From: Ustilaginoidea virens | Lineage: Eukaryota; Ascomycota; Sordariomycetes; Hypocreales; Clavicipitaceae | Direction of reading: 5' to 3' | Assembly (NCBI RefSeq): GCF_000687475.1 | Contig: NC_057318.1 | Span: 3,906,001-3,970,000, forward strand | Length of the DNA: 64,000 bases | Part shown: one piece after another, positions 56,340-64,000 of the stretch | How positions within the stretch are numbered: the stretch's first letter is position 1 | How the letters are laid out: the number at the start of each line of letters is the position of its first letter | The notes under the pieces: model-generated | Told to the model about the DNA's origin: nothing | The model's input: the letters and a program-made list of their open reading frames with translations, nothing else | Databases searched by the model: none | Program-made: the position numbers and the translations under genes

Positions 56340-57338
56340 ATGGCACATCCAGAAGGCAATGTTTGCGCCGAGGCTGAAACAGGAGAGGATGACTACATGA
56401 ACATGACGTTTGAGGAACCCGCGCCGCGCGTGGAGACCTCCCTGCAACGTATAAAGCGGTTGAAAAAAGAGTCCCTCGCCAGGGGCATGGTCAAGTCCAA
56501 GGCGCAGCTCGCGGAAGAGGAAGCCGCGGCAAGAGAAAAGGCCCTCACGACCTCGATGCTGGATGCCCCAACTGGCAAAAGAAGCAAGGGCTTCGCCATG
56601 ATGGCCAAGATGGGATTCACCGGAGGAGGCTTGGGCAAGAAGGACGAACAGAGCGGAAATCCGGGGACACCAGAACCAATCAAGGTCAACATCAAGGAGG
56701 ACCGCGGCGGCATTGGCATGGACAGCGAGAAGAAGAGAAAGATGCACGAAGCCATGGATGGGCGAGTCGCAAAGAGCGTCAAGGTCGACCCGGACGAGTA
56801 TCGGGAAAGAGTACGAAAGGAGCGAGAGGACGAAAGGCTGGAGAAGCAGTTCGAGGCTGCGCAGAGAGTCGCGGAGCGGATGGACGACGAGCAATCGCAG
56901 AGCGAGGTTTCGAGCGCTTCGAGACAAGGACCAGGCTCCGGATCCAGCTCTGCGCCCTTCCCAGCGCGACCCCTGAGGTCAATACCGGTTCTCTACAGGG
57001 GGCTGGTACGTCGCAGAGAAGAAAGGGAACGGGACAGACGGATGCGGTACGATTTGGAGCAGTCCTTGTCCAGACTGCCCACGTACGACGACGCCGACGA
57101 TGACGAGGAGGATCAAATTGCTCTGGGGAAGAAGCAGATGTTGTATGTGACTGCGGAGGATTTGGACCAAGAGGACGAGGAGCTGGAGGAGTTTGACGCC
57201 CGCGAACCAGCGGAGCGATTGGGGCAACTGGTGAAATACCTGAGGGAGCGGCACCGGTATTGTTTCTGGTGCAAGATGCAGTACGATGACGAGGCTCTGG
57301 ATGGATGTCCAGGCCCAACTGAAGAGGATCATGATTAG
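56340..57338 (+). CDS. G-patch domain protein, GPATCH11-like
   Basis: A single exon of 332 aa from the ATG at 56340. The N-terminal motif EDDYMNMTFEEPAPRVETSLQR and the following basic helix are typical of GPATCH11 orthologues. The G-patch (about aa 82-128) reads SKGFAMMAKMGFTGGGLGKK and ends GGIGMD. A charged coiled-coil region follows. The C-terminal DUF4187 has LVKYLRERHRYCFWCKMQYDD with a zinc-ligand-like Cys pair. G-patch proteins bind RNA and activate DEAH helicases; a role in splicing or RNA surveillance is inferred. An in-frame ATG at 56202 would add 46 residues with no family resemblance, so the later start is preferred. The middle has a Ser-rich patch. Confidence 0.82.
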   Translation: MAHPEGNVCAEAETGEDDYMNMTFEEPAPRVETSLQRIKRLKKESLARGMVKSKAQLAEEEAAAREKALTTSMLDAPTGKRSKGFAMMAKMGFTGGGLGKKDEQSGNPGTPEPIKVNIKEDRGGIGMDSEKKRKMHEAMDGRVAKSVKVDPDEYRERVRKEREDERLEKQFEAAQRVAERMDDEQSQSEVSSASRQGPGSGSSSAPFPARPLRSIPVLYRGLVRRREERERDRRMRYDLEQSLSRLPTYDDADDDEEDQIALGKKQMLYVTAEDLDQEDEELEEFDAREPAERLGQLVKYLRERHRYCFWCKMQYDDEALDGCPGPTEEDHD

Positions 57339-58021
57339 CCAGCCCCGACTTGTTTGCCAAAACTGATTCGACTCTGTCGGCACCAAGGCTTGCAGTCCGA
57401 CCCGAGGCGCCTCCGCGACGACAACGACCCTGGATGCGCCTGGATGCGCCTGGATGTGCCTGGATGTGCCTGGATGTGCCTGGATCATGGATGTGCCTGG
57501 ATGCGCGACGTGCTCCGCTCAGACAAGGGAACAACAGTAAATGGCCAATGCTGACATTTTTCACCCAACAATAGCCGGTGTGCCCTAGCAACAGTTGAAT
57601 CGATGATCTACACCACCTAGTTTATGTACATATCAATGAGCTTCTAGTCTGATGGATAAAAGCTGCAGTCTGGTAGCTGCCGGCACCTCGGCACCCGAGT
57701 TCCTGGTAGGTCAAAGGTACTGTACCTAGGGCTGCTACGTCAAGCTGACCTGTGCTAGCCGAGAGCGGAAAGTACGGGCTGGTCAGCGCCCCCGTTAAGC
57801 CACCTGGCCTCGTAGCCGTGACGCTAACACCAGCTCCGCCTTTTGTGTTTTTTTTTTTTTTTTGTTTTTTTTTTTGTTTTTTTTCCCCTTCTCTCCTTTT
57901 CGCTGTCTTCTGCTTCTTCTTTCCTTCTGGCCCGTGGGATTGTTTTCAGCGCACAATCTCACCACTTGTCCACTCTCTGCGCGTCACTTCCCCCAGCGAT
58001 GTTTGCTTTGCTTCCGCCGCT
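57339..58021. other. Intergenic region with a 10-bp repeat and T-rich leader
   Basis: Begins with the CCTGGATG(C/T)G repeat (listed separately), then a TACCTAGG palindrome near 57725, and a T/C-rich tract (57841-57900) about 120 bases before the ATG of the J-protein gene. No gene seen. Confidence 0.5.
57434..57508. repeat. 10-bp repeat CCTGGATGYG
   Basis: Seven copies of CCTGGATGCG or CCTGGATGTG, with an extra CATGGATGTG piece after the fifth. It is just 3' of the G-patch gene and maintains open frames on both strands without other coding signs. Confidence 0.9.
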
Positions 58022-59455
58022 ATGAAATTCGCTCATCTCTCCCTTGGGCTGCTGTCCCTTCTCGCGCCTCTCGCAGCCGCGTGGAGCAAAGAAGGTATGG
58101 CTCAAGTCGCCCCCGTCGGACGTGTTCGCCTGGATGCGCGAATGTCCCATTTTCCTAGCTTCGCGCAACTGCGACCTCTGACCACTCCCGTGCATCTAGA
58201 TCGCGAGATCTTTCGAATACGCGACGAAATCTCGGCTCACGAGAGCGACGCTGGCGCGACGTTTTACGACATCCTCGGTGTTGCTCCGTCGGCCTCGTTT
58301 GAGGACATTCAGAAGGCCTACCGCAAGAAGACGGTTGCTCTCCATCCAGACAAGGTTAAGCAGCGGCTGCGAGCGGAACGCAACAAGAAAGCCGGCGGAA
58401 CGGGAAAGAAGAGCGCAGTGAAGCCCCCCACTGCTGCCGAAATCAGAAACGCCGTCAAGCAAGCGTCGGAGAGCCAGACTCGGCTCAGCCTGATCGCCAA
58501 CATCTTGAAAGGGCCTGCTCGAGATCGCTACGACCACTTCCTTGCCAATGGTTTCCCGCTGTGGAAAGGAACCGACTACTACTACAACAGGTACAGGCCT
58601 GGTTTGGGAACCGTCATGGTTGGGCTGTTCGTGGTCGGCGGCGGCGCGATTCACTACCTCGTTCTGTACATGAGCTGGAAGCGGCAGCGGGAATTCGTCG
58701 AGCGATACGTCAAGTTTGCCAGGGACACCGCCTGGGGCGGTAGCGTGGGCATTCCCGCCATGGAACCTCAGCCAGCAGAGTCCCCCGATGAGGACGCCCC
58801 TCCGCCCATTCCCCAGAATCGCAAGGAGCGCCGCATGCAGGTGAAGGAGTCCAAGAAGGAGAGTGGTCGCGGACGGGTGAAAAGGATCGCCAAGAAGAGT
58901 TCCGCCGACTCCCGCGAGCCTTCGTCCGGGCCTACTGGAGCTCGCCGGAGGGTCGTTGCTGAAAACGGAAAGATTCTCGTCGTGGATTCCCTCGGAGACG
59001 TTTACCTGGAAGAAGAAGACGAGGACGGCAACGTTGGTGAATATCTCCTTGACGTAAGTGCTCCTGTGCCCACGTGAGGTCCCCCCCCCCCGCCTCCCCG
59101 TACCGATGTTCTCTCGAACGATGCGCCCCGTTACCCGGATATGAGTAACTGACGTTTCAAGCAGCCCAACGAGCTGGCTCAACCTACGTTCAAGGACACC
59201 GCCGTGGTGCGATTGCCTCTCCACGTTTACAACCTGACCGTCGGCCGTCTCACCGCCAAGAAGGAGGCGGACACAAAGTCTCAGGCTCCCGAGGTCGAGG
59301 ACGCGGCCGACGCTGCGCAGCGAACCCCGGGCAATGACTCTGTCAGCGAAGAGTTTGAACTTTTGGACAACAGCACCGACTCGTTGGGCAAAGCCAAGTC
59401 GTCCGGGATGGAGAAGAGCGGCAAGTCAAACAAGCGCAAGAACAAGAAGAGGTGA
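58022..59455 (+). CDS. erj5: ER membrane J-domain protein, Erj5-like
   Basis: Exons 58022-58094, 58200-59053 and 59165-59455, 405 aa. A clear signal peptide (MKFAHLSLGLLSLLAPLAAAWS) is followed by DREIFRIRDEI. The J domain (about aa 43-125) has TFYDILGVAPSASFEDIQKAYRKK and HPDK, with an insertion of Lys-rich residues after it as in fungal Erj5. A single transmembrane segment follows (about aa 153-180, LGTVMVGLFVVGGGAIHYLVLYM) and then a long charged cytosolic tail. Erj5 is a type I ER membrane J-protein that helps keep ER folding in balance. Intron 1 separates the signal peptide from the J domain and rebuilds an Asp codon. Intron 2 contains a C11 run. No KDEL-type signal is seen. Confidence 0.88.
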
Positions 59456-60786
59456 TTTGTGTGTCGGGGGTTTCCTTGCATATGTTCTCTGTACCATGTA
59501 GCGGTAACAAGGGGATGAATATGAATCTACGCAAGCTGGGGCTTTGAGCACCCGATAGGCCCGACCGGATGTTTTGGCAACGGGTACAAGAAGATGTAGA
59601 CCCAGTGCGTGATGTGAGCTTTCCTTGTGCAGACGGGGAATTGGGGCAATGGAGCTATTTTGCGGATGCGGATGGGCCAAACGAAGAAAAGAAAGGGCTC
59701 GATTTCCTGTCGGATCTCTCGTCATCGTGCGGGAGGAATAAGCGCAGCTTGGTGATGACGGGGAAGCTCGCTGCCACCCCGTTGATAAGCTGATGTGTAC
59801 GGCTTTCGGCCATTGATGACGGGGCAACCCTGCGGCAATGGAAGCTTGGTGGTTGTTTGGAGACGCGGCATTGACGGCCAAGCAATCCCTTCGTTAACCC
59901 TGGCCAAGTCGTTTCACCGTTCGGAGCATCTGCCAGGCCTTTTCATCAGGGAGAAGTGGCGGGGGGCGCGCCTAGCCTAGCCGTGCTGGGTCTGGTGCTG
60001 CTTGCATTGGGCGGGCAGAAATAGGCCAGGCGGCACAGGCCTGCGGCGAATCAGAGCAGAGGCTGGGCCAACTAAACGGCAACGGGCCAGGGGCCTCCAG
60101 CCAATCAAGGATGGCTGATGGTTTAGAAAGCTGCAAGCGCCCGCCGACGAAGAATCCAAGGCGAAACAGAGTGTCGACGGGCATCCTCATCTTGCCATGC
60201 ACCACCAACCTTTGGGCCACTCACACGCTCACACACTCACACGAACGATCTGGAATTACTGGGCCCCCCGCCAGAGGCCCCCCGCCAGAGGCCCGCCGCT
60301 GGGCGTCGACGGGGCAGGGGAACTCAGGGGGGGAGCCCAGTCTGCGTCGGCTGTTCAAGAGTTCCCTCGAGGTGCGGCTCGCTTTTCGTCGACGAGCGGA
60401 GAAGAGGGCCGAAAGGTGTCGAAAGGTGTCGAGGGGAAACGAGAAGGCTCCTCTCGATGGCCAAACCCAAACCAGTTCCTGACGCTTCCTTCTCCTTTCT
60501 CTTTCCCGCCGCCTGCCAGTTGTGCAGATTCCCACGCTGACGCTTCTCGAGCGGCCTTGTCTGCGACCCGTCCCCGTCCCGCCTTGCGCCTTGCCGTCTG
60601 CAGGAGGGAACCAAACCCCGCCCCCCTCAACTCGCAAATCATCCGACAGCTTTCGCGACGCAGACCAGAGTTTCTGCTTCCGCCGTTGCAGATTCCCACC
60701 CAGGGCAGGGCAGCCCGTTCCCCAAGAATAGAAAACGCATCGCGGCTCCCCCCCCCCCCCCCCCCCCCCCCCCCTCTCCCCAAAAG
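59456..60786. other. Intergenic region before the PhoD gene
   Basis: About 1.3 kb with no recognisable gene. It has a CCCCCGCCAGAGG duplication (60262-60297), a GGTGTCGA duplication (60414-60433), CT-rich stretches and a C27 tract just before the next ATG. Confidence 0.5.
60748..60774. repeat. C27 tract directly before the PhoD start codon
   Basis: A run of 27 C ends 12 bases before the ATG at 60787. If in the mature leader, it would put a C-rich tract next to the start codon. The exact length may be unreliable. Confidence 0.9.
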
Positions 60787-63700
60787 ATGGAGAGGAGCCG
60801 TGGCATCCCTGACCAGGAAATGTTCCTGAGCAGACCGGCTCCGGATGGGTGCGGCGACAGCCCCACTGTCGAGCCCTTGCGCATCTTCAAACCAAAGAGC
60901 CCAGAGCCGGCTGGCCGGAGCTCTGCTGCCTCTCCCGCAGGCCGGCCTTCGTTCCCTCTGCCTCCCGGTGCCTCGAGCTCCGCAGCCCCTCTCCCTTTCC
61001 CCGACGACGACGACGACGACGACGGCGACGTGCGCAAACCGACTCCGCCGAGGCCATATGGTTCCGCGTACAACGACGCAGCGCCTCGTCTCGACACCGC
61101 TCTCGCCGAGAAACGGCCGGGCTTGGCTGAGAGAAGAGGCGCGCCGCCAAAGGTCATTCATTCACCTTCGAGCCCCGAAGCCGACCAAGGCCTGCTTCTG
61201 CTTGCGCGGCCTTTGCCGGAGCAGGGCCGCCCCAATCCTGCTGGTGCAAACTATCCGAGCTATCAAAGGGTCTACTACCCGCCCCCGGGCGCCGCTTCAA
61301 CGGCTGCCTCGTCCAACCATGCCGCTTCTTCTTCGGTGCCGCCTCCCATTAGCGAGCATGACGACCACGGCGTGAACCGGTTTGCCTCAACCGCCTCCAA
61401 CTCCACCACGCGCGCGAGCCGCGGCTCCCCCCCGCCCCCGGAGACTCCCGTCGTCGAGCCGGGGAACGTGCCCGGGGGTGGGATCGAGGCCCGGTACGCT
61501 GCCTCCGGCATCGCTGGAACCGCGACTCTCACCAGCTTGCAGGCTCATCAGGCACAGAGCGCTGCCGCTGCCCAAAGGCTCGCGCAGTACGGACACCAGG
61601 CCCCTCCCCAGAGACCCTGGACGCCAACAGAGGCACCAGATCAGGCTCCCTCAGGGCAGCCTACTGTATACCAGGGTGCGAATGTCCTGTCTAGCCCTGA
61701 GCCGCGGCCGGGCGCCACGTCAGCCCCTCCGCAGCAGCAGCAGCAGCAGCAGCAGCAGCCGCCGAGTTCGCATCAACCCCAGAGGCAGAATCAAGGCGGG
61801 GGGGATGCACCTGCACCGCTGCAGGTCAGCGTTTTGGAGCAGGATTTCCAGCGCATGGGGACCAAGACGCCGCCTCCAGCCTACTCGAGCGTCAACCCCA
61901 ACGGCAGCTCGGCATATCCGAGAGACAAGCAGCAACGGCCTCAACAAGCCCCCGGAATCGTTGCCGCCGCGACGAGGCCGCAAACCGCTCCTCCCGCTGG
62001 GGCGCAAGCCTCGGCAGCACCACCGCCGTCGTCGTCGGCGTCGCCGCCACCTGCCAAGCCGGTCGCCCCTGTCGCCGTCGCTGTCGCTGCTGCCGCGGCC
62101 GCGGGACTGGCGTCACCAGCCCTCCAACACCCCGGACATCCAGCCTTTGCAAACGACCCACGGCCGGACCCGAATGGACAGCCGCTGCAGTCCCCCAGCC
62201 CTTCCACCATCTCGCTGCAGACTCAGACGGCCACGCCCGCTTCTCCTCCTCCTTTGCCGGAGGGATGGATCGCTCATCTCGACCAGAACTCCGGCCAGTA
62301 CTACTATATCCATCTTGCGACCCAGGCAACGCAATGGGAGTTCCCCAAGGGCCCCAACCCTATTCAGCACGAGCAGACGCCATTGTCGCCTACTGCTTCG
62401 ACGTACGGAAACCCCTTGACCTCTCCTCTTTTCGGCAAGCAGGCCATGGGGTCGCCTCTATTCGCCCCCCACACACCAGGGTATGCCGAGAGCATCATGA
62501 GCGTCGCCTCTCACGCGCCCACGGCGGCTGGGTTTTCCGGGCCGCCCCCTGGCTCAGGCGTGGACATGTACAGGATCCATCCCACCAACGGGGTGTATTT
62601 CGGCCCATACCTGCGCTATGTCAACATGGACGTGGAGAATGGCGTGTGGCTGGGCAGCATCCTCCTCGTGACGGACGCGCCTCAGCCTCCGACGATCCAC
62701 GTGCATCTCAGCGTCGACCTCTCTCCGAACCCGAAGCAGCTCCAGCCTCGGCCCATCTGCACGCACCAGCGGTGGACCTTTTACAGGTACGATCTGGAGC
62801 TGCCGATGAGCGAGTGCGGGACGGAGAGATGGACGTACGCGGTCACGTCCCACCTTGGCTGCACCCGGTACGAGTTTGTAGTTGCAGGTCGGTATGAAAC
62901 CGGATGGCGGTTCATCGCGCACTCGGGCAACGACTTTGCGGCCGGGACGTCGCAGAACGAGAGAGCCCGCCTCGGCGGCGTGGGCTTCATGTGGAAGGAC
63001 GTCCTGCAGAAGAATGTGGACTGCGGCGGGTTCCACGTCCAGCTTGGGCTGGGCGATCAGATCTACGGCGATAGGCTTTGGAGAGAGGTCCCGCTGCTCA
63101 AGCAATGGCTGGCGATGAGCGGCAGGGAGAACAAGAAGAACGTGCAGTGGACGGCCCGCCACGAAGAGGACGTATCGCATGCCTACTTTCACTTCTACAC
63201 GAGCCACTTTGATCAGCCCTTTTTGAGAGAAGCCTTTGCGCAAATCCCCCACGTATTGCAGATGAACGACCACGACATGTATGTGTAAAAAAAAAAAGCA
63301 TGAAAATTCCCCCGGCCCCTTTTCGCGCTCCCCCCCCCCCCCCCCCCCCACCCAACCTTTTGCTCGGTATGAGATTTCTTTCGGCAGACTAATGATTATT
63401 CTTCTTGTTCCAGCTTTGACGGATATGGGTCTTACCCAGAGTACATGCAGTCCTCGGCGATATTCAAAAACATCGGCCGCATCGCGACCGACATGTACCT
63501 CCTGTTCCAGCACCACACGACGGCGGAAATCATGCGGCACGTCCGGACCGACCACGACGTCTTCACCATCACCGGGACAGGGTGGCACTTTGTCAAGTAC
63601 CTCGGCCCCGCCGTCGCCGTCGTCGGGCCGGACTGCCGGTCCGAGCGCACCCAGGCCCGCGTCATGGCCGGCCAGACGTACCAGGGCATCTTTCCCAAGG

Positions 63701-64000
63701 TGGCCACGCTGCCCCCGAGCGTCCAGCACGTCGTGTGGATGCTGTCGGTGCCGCTCGTGTACCCCCGGCTGGACGCGGTGGAGAGCCTGGCCAACACCGT
63801 CGCGGCCGGCAAGAAGGCCGTCAACACGACGTACAACATCCTCGGCAAGGTGACGAGCTCGGTGGCCGGCGTCGTCGGGGGCAAGGAGGCCGTCGCCATG
63901 GGCTTCTCGCAGGTCAAGAAGGCCGTCGGCAAGGGGGGCCTGATGGGCAACGTGCTCAACCACTTTGGCGAGCTGGACATCCAGGAGGTGCTCAAGGACA
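60787..64000 (+). CDS. WW-domain PhoD-like metallophosphatase (cut by the window end)
   Basis: Exon 1 is 60787-63278 and exon 2 runs from 63414 past base 64000; at least 1,026 aa. The first 480 residues are disordered and rich in Pro, Ser and Gln (CAG run at 61731-61757). A WW domain follows at about aa 490-525 (LPEGWIAHLDQNSGQYYYIHLATQATQWEFP) with both Trp and the aromatic pair. Then comes a PhoD-like phosphatase domain: VDLSPNPKQLQPRPICTHQRWTFYRYDLELP, QLGLGDQIYGDRLW and NDHDI|FDGYGSYPEYMQSS, where the intron splits an Ile codon (donor GTATGT, acceptor TCCAG). The Asp/His clusters fit a two-metal phosphoesterase. Substrate is unknown. The WW domain suggests recruitment to Pro-rich partners. 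The intron has a C20 run (63330-63349). Confidence 0.88.
63330..63349. repeat. C20 tract in the PhoD intron
   Basis: Twenty C in a row within the intron 63279-63413, between the donor and the pyrimidine tract of the acceptor. Confidence 0.92.

Noticed and set aside
62554..63963. 469-codon minus-strand ORF opposite the PhoD gene
   Set aside because: It spans the intron and both exons of the plus-strand gene, whose WW and PhoD motifs are unmistakable.
1..64000. Secondary-metabolite or defence gene cluster
   Set aside because: No polyketide synthase, NRPS, terpene synthase, P450, transporter, NLR or het-type gene was found; the genes are housekeeping.

Overview
The window is nuclear DNA of a filamentous ascomycete, most likely a Sordariomycete and plausibly Hypocreales. 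The basis is eukaryotic genes with short GT..AG introns (about 50-110 nt, CTAAC/CTGAC-type branch points), roughly 250-2,000 nt between many genes, CT-rich leaders before start codons, and recognisable fungal orthologues. The order-level placement is inference. I saw no convincing transposon, CRISPR array, rRNA or tRNA.

Layout. 1-118: tail of an unidentified gene. 1772-4207 (+): CUE/CCCH/Smr protein. 5276-6562 (+): Tvp38-type Golgi membrane protein, followed by a 90-bp minisatellite. 7915-9795 (-): uncharacterised protein. 10522-12003 (+): proline iminopeptidase-like hydrolase. 12236-15853 (-): HELQ/Hel308-type DNA helicase with 12 exons. 15854-20604: gene-poor stretch full of short palindromes and microsatellites. 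20605-26156 (+): Snt2-type chromatin reader with an internal gap. 27870-29294 (+): STK16/Env7-type kinase. 29816-33197 (-): Ams1 alpha-mannosidase. 33198-36161: no gene seen. 36162-39272 (+): mitochondrial MutS (MSH1). 39784-41023 (-): ribosomal protein P0. 41573-43418 (+): Trm82/WDR4. 43972-45424 (-): Ydj1/Mas5-type Hsp40. 46771-49262 (-): CAP-Gly microtubule plus-end protein. 51572-52620 (-): membrane-anchored helical-repeat protein. 52955-55767 (+): Nop14. 56340-57338 (+): GPATCH11-like protein. 58022-59455 (+): Erj5-like ER J-protein. 60787 to the window end (+): WW-PhoD phosphatase, cut by the edge.

The genes are a housekeeping mix: DNA repair (HELQ, MSH1), ribosome and tRNA biogenesis (P0, Nop14, Trm82), protein folding (Ydj1, Erj5), vacuole/Golgi (Ams1, Env7-like, Tvp38), chromatin (Snt2) and cytoskeleton (CAP-Gly). 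They do not form one pathway or a secondary-metabolite cluster. I did not find a clearly new multi-gene system.

The observations most worth checking are: the Snt2 gene appears to lack its BAH domain and the first zinc ligands of PHD1, with low-complexity DNA in their place and no good in-phase splice across it; the HELQ gene has an exon junction that breaks a conserved helicase motif; a 90-bp minisatellite whose period keeps a hydrophobic repeat ORF open; a dispersed TACGGAGTA palindrome confined to intergenic DNA; and a ribosomal P0 gene whose last coding exon is only 7 nt. Exon boundaries were deduced by hand from splice consensus, reading phase and remembered family conservation, without transcript data.
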